From an uncultured Eubacteriales bacterium (lineage in GTDB: Bacteria; Bacillota; Clostridia; Oscillospirales; Acutalibacteraceae), in the NCBI GenBank assembly GCA_900315255.1, contig OMYH01000007.1:1-32468 (forward strand): a stretch of DNA of 32,468 nt. Reading direction: 5' to 3'. Below are positions 26,501 to 32,468 of the stretch, one piece after another. The position numbers and the translations under genes are program-made. The notes beneath the pieces were generated by a model. It worked only from the letters and a program-made list of their open reading frames with translations, had not been told where the DNA came from and made no database searches. Position 1 is the stretch's first letter; each line of letters opens with the position of its first letter.

Positions 26501-27607
26501 TCAAAATGCGAGGAAGGCGGCAAGGGCGTTTATACAGCCGAGTTCGAGAACGATATTTTTGAAACACAGACAAAGACAGTCGATCTTGCTCCGACAAAGC
26601 ACGACTGGGAAGAACCCACATACACATGGTCGGACGACAACACAGTCGTAACTGCGAAGCGTGTTTGCAAAAATGACGAGAAGCATATAGAAACCGAAAC
26701 TGCAGACGCTGTTCGTGAAGAAACGAAGGCTGCAACCTGTGAAGAAACAGGTGTTGACACATATACGGCAGTATTTAAGAACAAGGCTTTTGAAACACAG
26801 ACTAAGGAAGTTGAAACAGAGGCTTTGGGTCATGGCTACGGCGAGCCTGAATATGTATGGGCAGACGATAACTCAACTGTTACCGCAACACGCACCTGCA
26901 AGAACGATGCAAGCCATGTTGAAACAGAAACAGTCAAGACAACGTATGAAGTTGTAAAGGAAGCAGCAGTTGGCGAAGAGGGTACGGGAAGATATACCGC
27001 AGCATTCACCAACAAAGCGTTTGATACGCAGACTGAAGATGTTGAAATTCCCGCATTACCCGAAACAACAACGGATTCAACAACGGATTCGACAACAGAC
27101 ACAACGACCGATTCGTCTACGGATACAACTACAGATACTACGACCGATTCGTCTACGGATTCGACAACGGATACAACGACCGATTCGTCTACGGATACAA
27201 CTACAGATACTACGACCGATTCGTCTACGGATACTACTACAGACACTACAACAGACACAACAACGGATACGACAACTGACACAAGCACAGATACTTCTAC
27301 CGACACAAGCACGGATGAACCCGAGTCACCCGACACACCCGATACTCCTGACACGCCTGACAAGCCGATCAAAAGACTTCTCGGCGACGTAAACAACGAC
27401 GGCAGAGTTACGGCAAAGGACGCGCTGCTTGTTCAGAGATATGTAGTAAAGCTTGCAAAGCTTGATGAGATCGAACTGCTTGTTGCAAATGTTGACGCCA
27501 AGGGCAAAGTGACAAACGCCGACGCACTGCTGATACTAAGGTATGCGATCAAGGCTAAGGTCAGCTACCCGATAGGCGAAGAGTTCATAGCAGGCTATGA
27601 GAAATAA
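23549..27607 (+). CDS. Large secreted beta-solenoid / InlB-like dockerin protein (1352 aa)
   Basis: Signal peptide 1-32 (VLLAVFVLVGGLPSTFAA). Residues 45-265 form short beta strands with N and G turns (ITINGGTLQN, LTINNGTFIGG, VTINNGVFIAA), typical of a right-handed beta-solenoid. Two InlB-like regions follow (290-366, FEGWYWDEDYEDPF; 371-490, VDYNGHGG ... FYLQWS). Residues 490-935 are unassigned and include a CSECG motif. Three ~70-residue repeats (about 940-1168) share HDW..PTYTWS.DN..VTA...C..D..H..TE and an ETQTK end. A 90-residue Thr/Asp/Ser linker (1171-1260) leads to a dockerin (1277-1345). Its second calcium loop is degenerate (Asn at position 1, Lys at position 5). AAGGAGGT (23535-23542) precedes the ATG. 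No enzyme motif is visible. Confidence 0.92.
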   Translation: MNKKLSHNVKRLTAVLLAVFVLVGGLPSTFAADLFDTVITASADEAVVSTYQDLANAFAAGGEIKLDADITIGNDDVGQYGLLYVEKDVVLDLAGYTIADESNRGGGQTITVSTGEFTLNDSVGGGKITTSDKSYVIFSYGSEEEYGDITINGGTLQNVREDQTKQTQVIYIGADKINLTINNGTFIGGSGVVQAYCPVTINNGVFIAAENTNEALVCLRDSVINNGYFNGGVYFSDRYTHTVKGGYYSSKPSKTAEGYVSVPTNDTDAQNGVDIDTYKYKVIDKADAKLYKVTTVFNIESDKLPSEPIEKAEGEELFPIEVPPEIKTADGKYYTFEGWYWDEDYEDPFTKNPYISKDMTIYGLYEEIETCTVTVDYNGHGGNEVRTVTGVPKGTFGDEPVLLALLGVEEYSYGYVDAVYDLIDEKGYEAIIPAEDGYALIVYLEQYNEEYVAYGLKKTYDSWDDFHDEFDEGVYVTEDTTFYLQWSKIVDSVEIVCSEPLLCGAEKGSYIDCLSAAENSGCTLEVAVESGNFNDNKYVGGKEYSYNASIYANYGYVLDNNAAVWSTGAMVDSFYRTGPIGPIYPSTDSVPYTSMIGNYFSVRCEHKWGEPEDVSAEEAAEHGYHSTAEGRTWQKITCSECGQFIYAEKAAEGETTYKVTVKADGQKDIVIENVLSGTDVSTLLNERANTSSELYHLMYDRYNLSNLFIGMTTKPTSEYETTAELQADIEAFGNSGVIVEDEDVIVYAHRLKKITPEIIFNSVPRCMDSVYDENGIGVLPDISLPEDTHYSINIGVNPTTNEEEPMYRWIFSIDDNSDMFRGGNEYTFDIVLKPDVGYYFGWIFDETPVITGTDHELTDMSPYQTGSMGSFTDYLTSPVMYTYSIPVYHYYDEPEVADTVLLGESVCTSPRIEYLVYRCAGEGCDYEDDMYETRLVPAEDHDWDDPTYTWSEDNSIVTAEAVCRRDPEHTLVETADTAYRETEPSKCEEGGKGVYTAEFENDIFETQTKTVDLAPTKHDWEEPTYTWSDDNTVVTAKRVCKNDEKHIETETADAVREETKAATCEETGVDTYTAVFKNKAFETQTKEVETEALGHGYGEPEYVWADDNSTVTATRTCKNDASHVETETVKTTYEVVKEAAVGEEGTGRYTAAFTNKAFDTQTEDVEIPALPETTTDSTTDSTTDTTTDSSTDTTTDTTTDSSTDSTTDTTTDSSTDTTTDTTTDSSTDTTTDTTTDTTTDTTTDTSTDTSTDTSTDEPESPDTPDTPDTPDKPIKRLLGDVNNDGRVTAKDALLVQRYVVKLAKLDEIELLVANVDAKGKVTNADALLILRYAIKAKVSYPIGEEFIAGYEK
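27064..27324 (+). repeat. Low-complexity tandem repeat encoding the Thr/Asp/Ser linker
   Basis: Imperfect repeats of roughly 9-45 bp built from (gat)(tcg/aca)(ac-) units. The block gattcgtctacggatac recurs at least three times. It encodes TTDSSTDTTTD units in frame throughout. The antisense frame gives a long VSVVVSV open frame that is only a shadow. Confidence 0.85.
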
Positions 27608-27625
27608 TTAAGCGATCAAACAGAA

Positions 27626-27654
27626 ATCCCCCGACCAGATGAAGGTCGGGGGAT
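27626..27654. terminator. Hairpin terminator between convergent dockerin gene and asnB
   Basis: atcccccgacc (27626-27636) pairs perfectly with ggtcgggggat (27644-27654), an 11-bp stem with a 7-base loop. T-runs on either side are short, so it probably serves both convergent genes (stops at 27607 and 27681). Confidence 0.78.
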
Positions 27655-27680
27655 ATTTCCTTGCGCAGGGCGATGTATTT

Positions 27681-29513
27681 CTACACTATCTCCACATTGT
27701 ATTCCTTGAACCAGTAGTCAAGCTGCGCTATATATGCGAGTATCTGCGGCGCACGCATGAGCTGACCATACCATGGTGAGGAGATGTTGTCGGGGTGTTC
27801 GATTATCTCCATAACGCCGTCTTTGTCGAGGTAATCGAGCAAGGGAGAGTCTTTGTTCTCCAGTGCTTTCAGCGCCCCCCGAACAGTGAGGTCAAAGTAG
27901 ATCGGGTTGTGCGTTTTCGGGTAGGGGCTTTTCTTTCTCCACACTATGCTTTCGGGGAGAAGCTCCGAGAATGCCGCCCTGACGATACCCTTCTCTCTGC
28001 CGTTCAGAGCCTTGATTTCCCACGGCATATTGTACGCATACTCTACGATTCTGTAATCGCAGAACGGCACACGCACCTCTAAGCTGCCGTACATCGAGCA
28101 GCGGTCTTTCCTGTCAAGAAGCGTCTGCATGAACCAGCCGAAATTCAGCATGAACATCTCTCGCATACGTCTTGTGTGTCGGTCGTCATCGGGCAGACAG
28201 TCGGTGTGGTTCACCGTATCGAGATAACGCTGTCTGACGTATTCCTCGCCCTTTGGAAGAACTCCGTCTTTGAGGATACTTCTGCGTATATCCTGTGAAT
28301 GCGACCACGGGAAGCAGTCGTCAAAGAGGATCTTTTCGTTGTGGTACCACGGATAACCGCCGAAAAGCTCGTCGGCGCATTCGCCCGACAGCGCAACCGT
28401 GAAATCCTTTTTCACCTCTCTGCAAAACAGCAAAAGCGATGAGTCAACATCGACCATACCGGGCAGGTCACGAGCCTTTACCGAATCAAACAAGGCATTG
28501 TAAAGGTCGGTGTTGTCGAGTATTATCTCATGGTGGGTCGAGTTTGTGTGACGCACCATGATATCTATGAATTCTTCGTCAGAATTCGGCTGGAAAAGAC
28601 TCTTTTTGAAGTACTTCTTGTTGTCGGTATAATTCACCGAATAAGTGTGAAGCGGAAGGTTCTTTTCCTTGAAGTGCCTCGCTGCGGTATCGGATATTAT
28701 GCTTGAATCGAGTCCGCCCGACAGAAAAGTACACAGCGGAACATCGCTGACAAGCTGCCTTTCGATAGCGTCTGTGAGAAGGTATCGCACACGGTCTTTC
28801 GTTTGAGATACCGAGTCGGTGTGGGGGTGGGCAGATATTTTGAAATACCGTGTCTTGATGAGTCTGCCGTCTTTGTATACCCCGCATTCCCCTGGGAGAA
28901 GCTCGCCTATATTTCTGAATACTCCCTGACCGCCTGTTCTGCCCGGTCCGATAAAGAATAATTCCATCAGTCCCTGTTCGTCTATCTGCGGTCTGACCAT
29001 AGGATTTGCGAGCAGGGCTTTTATTTCCGAACCTGTTATGATACCGCCGTCATAATCATAGTAAAAAAACGGCTTTACTCCGATAGGATCACGGGCAATG
29101 AAGAGAGAACGATCTCTGCTGTCGTATACGGTGAAGGAGAAAATTCCGTTGAGCTGACTTGCGCACTGCGTTCCCCAATGGAGATAGCTCTTTAAGAGTA
29201 CCTCGGTGTCGGAGTGTCCTTTGAACTCATAGCCGCACCGTGAAAGCTCTGCACGCAGCTCGTTAGTGTTGTAAAGCTCGCCGTTATAGACAAGACAAAT
29301 GTCGTGTTCTCCGAGGGTCGCCGTCATAGGCTGTTTGCCGGTTTCGGGGTCGATCACAATAAGTCTGCGGTGCATAAGGCATATGTTGTCTTTAAGATAC
29401 ATTCCTTTTTCATCGGGACCTCTCCTGCAAAGAGTACCGCTCATTTTTTGAAGCACGTCGGTTTTATCGCATAAATTGTCATGCTCGGAGTACCATACGG
29501 CAAATCCGCACAT
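27681..29513 (-). CDS. asnB: Asparagine synthase (glutamine-hydrolysing)
   Basis: Makes asparagine from aspartate, ATP and glutamine. The glutaminase domain begins with the catalytic Cys2 (MCGFAVWYS) after Met removal and contains NGELYN (78-83) and GHSDTEVLL (99-107). The synthetase domain has the pyrophosphate loop SGGLDSS at 265-271 and SGECADELFGGYPWY near 375. At 610 aa it is close to B. subtilis AsnO, which is needed for efficient sporulation. A GGAGGCGA ribosome site lies just before ATG 29513. It starts 34 bp after ylbJ on the same strand with no terminator between, so co-transcription with a sporulation gene is likely. Confidence 0.95.
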   Translation of the reverse strand: MCGFAVWYSEHDNLCDKTDVLQKMSGTLCRRGPDEKGMYLKDNICLMHRRLIVIDPETGKQPMTATLGEHDICLVYNGELYNTNELRAELSRCGYEFKGHSDTEVLLKSYLHWGTQCASQLNGIFSFTVYDSRDRSLFIARDPIGVKPFFYYDYDGGIITGSEIKALLANPMVRPQIDEQGLMELFFIGPGRTGGQGVFRNIGELLPGECGVYKDGRLIKTRYFKISAHPHTDSVSQTKDRVRYLLTDAIERQLVSDVPLCTFLSGGLDSSIISDTAARHFKEKNLPLHTYSVNYTDNKKYFKKSLFQPNSDEEFIDIMVRHTNSTHHEIILDNTDLYNALFDSVKARDLPGMVDVDSSLLLFCREVKKDFTVALSGECADELFGGYPWYHNEKILFDDCFPWSHSQDIRRSILKDGVLPKGEEYVRQRYLDTVNHTDCLPDDDRHTRRMREMFMLNFGWFMQTLLDRKDRCSMYGSLEVRVPFCDYRIVEYAYNMPWEIKALNGREKGIVRAAFSELLPESIVWRKKSPYPKTHNPIYFDLTVRGALKALENKDSPLLDYLDKDGVMEIIEHPDNISSPWYGQLMRAPQILAYIAQLDYWFKEYNVEIV

Positions 29514-29547
29514 ATTATCGCCTCCATATAGATTATTATTTAATATA

Positions 29548-30642
29548 TTATGCTTTTGATTTTGGAAATATTCCGCTTGTGCATATCAGGAAGGATATGA
29601 CCGATATCATCAGCGCAGCGCTCCCGAAGTATGTAACGGAGGATGTCTGAAACGAAGCTTCTTCTATATTAGAGAACACATCTGCCGATATAGATAGAAC
29701 ACGGCAGATAAGATATGTCACCCCCGAGCAGAGTACACCCGATACGATCCGTGAAAAAAAGAATGTTAGCTTGTTGATCTTTATATCCGTTACCGCAGCG
29801 AAGATCTGAAAATGAACGCATAACCCTCCAAACCCTGCGCAGAGGGCAGCGAGATAAACAGGCAGTCGGTTATCGGCTAAAGCGGTGCACCCGTCCGTAA
29901 CCTCGCAGATACAGCGGACTATTATGCCTGTCGGCGAATCATGACCGAATCTGACGAAGTATTCCGCAAGCTCGGTAAAGCATGAGAACAGCACAACCAT
30001 AGAGCAGAGCATAGCCATGCTTTTGCAGGCGGCTTTGCATGAGCAGACAAATGCGTCGGAAAAGGACATATGATCACGATTGGAATAATCTTTTGTAACG
30101 AGCGGTTCTTTTTTCTTTGAGAGCACCCCGAGAACTATGCCCGTAAGTATGCTGACCGAGGTCTGTACTGCGGTAAGGATAAGTCCGAGCTGCGAACTGC
30201 CGTAAAGCTGCGAACCGACTACGCTTATCAGGAAGCCGGGTCCCGAATTAACACAGAAGAACAGCATTCTCCGAGCCTGTTTGTCTGTGATGACATTATG
30301 CTTGTACAGCGAATTTATACCGATCGCTCCCACAGGGAAGCCTCCGACAAGGCTTAGCAGGATAGTAACGCCTGCCTCGCTTGGCAGCGCAAACAAGCCG
30401 GTGGTGATTTTTGAGAATAATCTTCCCAGACGCTGTGATATACCGTACAGCACAGTGAACGATGACAGGAACATGAACGGGAACAGCGACGGTACAAGAA
30501 CGTTCATACAGCTTTCGATACCGTCCGATGTACCTTTGTTTGCGGCTGACGGGGCGGCTATCATTCCGATGCATAAAAGGAAAAAGAGCAAAGACGAGAT
30601 CAAAAATGACAGCCTGTCAAGCTTTAAGGTTTTGTTGTTCAA
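29548..30642 (-). CDS. ylbJ: Sporulation integral membrane protein YlbJ-like
   Basis: The 364-aa protein has about eight hydrophobic segments (first at 12-30, FLISSLLFFLLCIGMIAA) and the YlbJ/nucleoside-recognition-type pattern NVLVPSLFPFMFLSSF, SLVGGFPVGA and FFCVNSGPGFLISVVGS. In B. subtilis ylbJ is expressed in the mother cell under sigma-E and is needed for proper spore formation; its transport role is not settled. The start is TTG 30642, supported by AAAGGAAG seven bases upstream; no in-frame ATG preserves the first membrane segment. A sigma-E-like promoter lies at 30674-30702. It is followed closely by asnB and diverges from yqfCD. Confidence 0.85.
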   Translation of the reverse strand: MNNKTLKLDRLSFLISSLLFFLLCIGMIAAPSAANKGTSDGIESCMNVLVPSLFPFMFLSSFTVLYGISQRLGRLFSKITTGLFALPSEAGVTILLSLVGGFPVGAIGINSLYKHNVITDKQARRMLFFCVNSGPGFLISVVGSQLYGSSQLGLILTAVQTSVSILTGIVLGVLSKKKEPLVTKDYSNRDHMSFSDAFVCSCKAACKSMAMLCSMVVLFSCFTELAEYFVRFGHDSPTGIIVRCICEVTDGCTALADNRLPVYLAALCAGFGGLCVHFQIFAAVTDIKINKLTFFFSRIVSGVLCSGVTYLICRVLSISADVFSNIEEASFQTSSVTYFGSAALMISVISFLICTSGIFPKSKA

Positions 30643-30673
30643 TGAAATACTTCCTTTCTGTTTCGGTTACTCA

Positions 30674-30702
30674 AATGTATGACCGTTCCGAGCGAAGTAT
30701 TC
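30674..30702 (-). promoter_or_regulatory. Candidate sigma-E promoter of ylbJ(-asnB)
   Basis: Minus-strand GAATACT (30702-30696), 14-bp spacer, CATACATT (30681-30674). This fits the Bacillus sigma-E consensus KMATATT-N14/15-CATACAHT at 14 of 15 positions. It lies about 32 bp before the TTG start, which fits a short leader containing the ribosome site. Confidence 0.62.
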
Positions 30703-30704
30703 CT

Positions 30705-30733
30705 GCATGAATAATGACCGACGGTCATATAAT
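30705..30733 (+). promoter_or_regulatory. Candidate sigma-E promoter of yqfCD
   Basis: GCATGAA (30705-30711), 14-bp spacer, CATATAAT (30726-30733). The -10 differs from sigma-E CATACAHT at one base; the -35 matches KMATATT at four of seven. The -35 starts two bases after that of the divergent ylbJ promoter. The leader would be only about 13 nt, so the exact start is uncertain. Confidence 0.42.
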
Positions 30734-30752
30734 GCATTATCGGGGTGATAGA

Positions 30753-31013
30753 ATGAATAACGAAAAAAAATTGCGCGACGCCGTGCCTTATGATTTTACG
30801 AACAGACCCGTGACGGAGCTTCAAAGCAACAGGCGGCTGACGATAGAGGGGTGCAGGGGGATCGCAGAGTATACGGATGTTTCTATAAAAATAAAAACCT
30901 CTGACGGTACGGCGGCGGTATACGGAAGGGGACTAAATATAACTTATCTTAGCACAACGGCAATAATTGTCGAGGGGTATATTAACAGGATAGAGTTTGA
31001 GGAGTGGAGATAA
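30753..31013 (+). CDS. yqfC: Sporulation protein YqfC (YabP/YqfC family)
   Basis: The 86-aa protein has the YabP/YqfC fold signature: NRRLTIEGCRGIAEYTDVSIKI, then GRGLNITYLSTTAIIVEGYI and a final I.RIEFE strand. In Bacillus yqfC is a sigma-E-dependent mother-cell gene next to yqfD; its precise function is unknown. ATG 30753 follows CGGGGTG; an in-frame extension to 30714 would run through the promoter and is rejected. One base separates its stop from the yqfD start. Confidence 0.85.
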   Translation: MNNEKKLRDAVPYDFTNRPVTELQSNRRLTIEGCRGIAEYTDVSIKIKTSDGTAAVYGRGLNITYLSTTAIIVEGYINRIEFEEWR

Positions 31014-31014
31014 A

Positions 31015-32202
31015 ATGATAACTATACTGCGTTTTCTCCGAGGGTACATAGATCTCGCAATAAGCGGAAGTCTGCCCGAAACGTTTCTAAATATAATGAC
31101 CAACAGCGGTATTTCCGTGTGGAATATCAAAAGCCGTGAGGGGGTAATTTACTGCAGAACACTTGTTCCGAATTACAGGTATATCTGCAGGTTGTCACGC
31201 AGAAAAAACGTTCGTGTTCGTGTTCGGCATAAGCACGGAGTGCCGTTCTTTTTGTATCGGAATAAAAAGAGGGTGGGAATCTTTATCGGAACTGTCTGTT
31301 TTGTATTGATCTTCACGATCTTGTCGAAATTTATATGGTATGTAGACATTTACGGCAACGAGAATATATCCTACAGCAGAGCAAGAAAGACGATGGAGGA
31401 TCTTGGGGTATATGAGGGCGCATACAAAGAATTCGGCAGTCTGAGGGATCTTCAGAACAAAGCGCTGATGCTGTTCGGCGATGTGTCCTGGATAACGATA
31501 AACACCGAGGGAAGCACGGCGGAGGTAAAGATCACCGAAGCTGCCGAGGAGAGCCGCGACGATAAGGAAAAGCACTATAATATCATGGCGAAATGCGGCG
31601 GACAAATTATTCGCGCAGACGTGCAGAAGGGTATGCCGTATGTGTCGGCAGGCGACGCCGTAACAGAGGGAAGTCTGCTTATAGGAGGGTTCGTTCAGAC
31701 CGACTCAGGCTCGACAATTCTCGACACGGCGCAGGGGACAATATGGGCAAAAACGGAGCATAGCGAGCGTATTGCATTGCCGAAGCAAAAAGTGTATCAC
31801 GCATATGAAGACAGCTTTGTTACAAGGCAGAACGCAGACCTGTTCGGACTGAAGCTTCCGCTTGAAATGAAGTGTTTGTCACCCGATATGCAGAAGATGA
31901 GCTTTTATACAGAATCCTCGCTTGATTTTAAGGGGAAAACAGCGCCTGTTTCATTAATAAAGGAGCATATATTCTATATTGATACGAACCGTGAGGAGAT
32001 CGCAGAGGAGCTTGCGGAAAGAGAATTCACAGCGGAAATGTCGCTGCTGGAGCTATTCTCATACAGCGACAAAAAAATCACCGACAGAAATATCGCAAGA
32101 TCTGTCGATGACGATTATTTTTATTATGATATTAAATATTCATGCGAAGAGGATATAGGGCAGAGGGATGAGATCCTTTTCGATGAAGATCCTTCTTATT
32201 GA
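31015..32202 (+). CDS. yqfD: Sporulation protein YqfD
   Basis: The 395-aa protein (B. subtilis YqfD is of similar length) has a cytoplasmic N-terminal part with the family start ITILRFLRGYIDLAISGSLPETFLN, one transmembrane helix at about 87-109 (VGIFIGTVCFVLIFTILSKFIWYV), and an extracytoplasmic part with VDIYGNENIS and WITINTEGSTAEVKITEA, like POTRA-type domains. In Bacillus it belongs to the sigma-E regulon. ATG 31015 lies 5 bp after the GAGGAGTGGAG site that overlaps the end of yqfC. In many Firmicutes phoH and ybeY follow; here repeats follow instead, within the visible 266 bp. Confidence 0.9.
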   Translation: MITILRFLRGYIDLAISGSLPETFLNIMTNSGISVWNIKSREGVIYCRTLVPNYRYICRLSRRKNVRVRVRHKHGVPFFLYRNKKRVGIFIGTVCFVLIFTILSKFIWYVDIYGNENISYSRARKTMEDLGVYEGAYKEFGSLRDLQNKALMLFGDVSWITINTEGSTAEVKITEAAEESRDDKEKHYNIMAKCGGQIIRADVQKGMPYVSAGDAVTEGSLLIGGFVQTDSGSTILDTAQGTIWAKTEHSERIALPKQKVYHAYEDSFVTRQNADLFGLKLPLEMKCLSPDMQKMSFYTESSLDFKGKTAPVSLIKEHIFYIDTNREEIAEELAEREFTAEMSLLELFSYSDKKITDRNIARSVDDDYFYYDIKYSCEEDIGQRDEILFDEDPSY

Positions 32203-32369
32203 CGGCGGCGGGCACACGGCGGCGAGTCGCCGCTGACGTTACGCGTTCGTAGTTTATTGTGGGTCCGACATCAAACTCGCATCCGACTACATGAGTTAAC
32301 CCTTGTATCGGAATAGAGCTTGTCGCTAAATCCGTGGAATATCTCAATAATCCCATTAATCCCATTATC
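32203..32369. other. Intergenic sequence after yqfD with a GC-rich hairpin
   Basis: Contains gcggcga-g-tcgccgc (about 32219-32234), a 7-bp stem without a following T-run, and a short ccatta tandem (32352-32366). No gene is visible. Confidence 0.55.
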
Positions 32370-32468
32370 CCCTTAATACAATAGTTTATTTTGGATTCAT
32401 GGAAAAAGTCCTGATTCTATGCGGGTCTGTTCATGATTCCAAACCCCTTTTTTATTTTGGAATGATGG
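32370..32468. mobile_element. Second copy (inverted, cut by window end) of the 132-bp inverted-repeat element
   Basis: 32370-32434 is the exact reverse complement of 6684-6748 over 65 bases, including the terminal repeat TTATTTTGGATTCATGGAA (32386-32404) and one acccgcatagaatcagg internal repeat in reverse (32410-32426). After 32434 the sequence departs (gattccaaacccctttttt), so the copy is rearranged or belongs to a divergent subfamily. Its other end is outside the window. Confidence 0.75.

Noticed and set aside
27064-27324. CRISPR or satellite array
   Set aside because: Repeats are in-frame codons of a low-complexity linker without spacers.
26836-27396. 186-aa minus-strand frame rich in VSVVVSV
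   Set aside because: Antisense image of the Thr/Asp linker repeat.
32203-32369. tRNA or small RNA gene after yqfD
   Set aside because: No T-arm consensus or cloverleaf could be drawn; only a short palindrome was found.

Overview
The window looks like a chromosomal segment of a spore-forming, cellulosome-type Firmicute of the Ruminococcus / [Eubacterium] siraeum kind (class Clostridia, Oscillospiraceae). The evidence is the str operon order rpsL-rpsG-fusA-tuf, consensus sigma-A promoters with 17-bp spacers, the sporulation genes yqfC, yqfD and ylbJ, an archaeal/eukaryotic-type prolyl-tRNA synthetase, and five consecutive loci encoding secreted proteins with type I-like dockerins. The genus is an inference.

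Layout. 1-0.9 kb: right end of a mobile-element-like repeat, then a Phd/VapC-type toxin-antitoxin pair. 0.9-3.9 kb (minus strand): metA (acetyl-type, Glu111), proS, acpP. 4.0-6.0 kb (plus): a membrane protein resembling DUF3592, trmK and nif3, behind a perfect TTGACA-17-TATAAT promoter. 6.0-7.1 kb: a gene-free stretch packed with hairpin repeats and a 132-bp inverted-repeat element. 7.1-11.7 kb: str operon with a second promoter before tuf. 12.1-27.6 kb: dockerin cluster, made of a dockerin gene broken by a 117-bp element, a serpin-dockerin protein, two surface-type proteins with LRR and InlB-like modules, and a 1352-residue beta-solenoid/InlB-like protein. 27.7-30.6 kb (minus): asnB and ylbJ. 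30.7-32.2 kb (plus): yqfC-yqfD. The window ends inside a second copy of the 6.6-kb element, in inverted orientation.

How the genes work together. The dockerin proteins carry no recognisable glycoside hydrolase; they carry a protease inhibitor, leucine-rich and beta-solenoid/adhesion-type modules and a repeated unknown domain. Their dockerins share Ala-Lys/Arg at positions 10-11 of the first calcium loop, so they could dock to the same cohesin. No scaffoldin or cohesin lies in the window. The ylbJ(-asnB) and yqfCD units diverge from a 110-bp spacer holding two back-to-back sigma-E-like promoters, which fits mother-cell expression during sporulation.

Most distinctive observations: (i) a small non-coding element family with about 18-bp imperfect terminal inverted repeats and 4-bp YTAA target duplications, one copy of which splits a dockerin gene so cleanly that removing 121 bp restores the frame; (ii) a serpin with an unusually long acidic reactive loop and an internal dockerin followed by a 190-residue tail; (iii) a 96% identical dockerin-coding cassette in two otherwise different neighbouring genes; (iv) the divergent sigma-E-like promoter pair.
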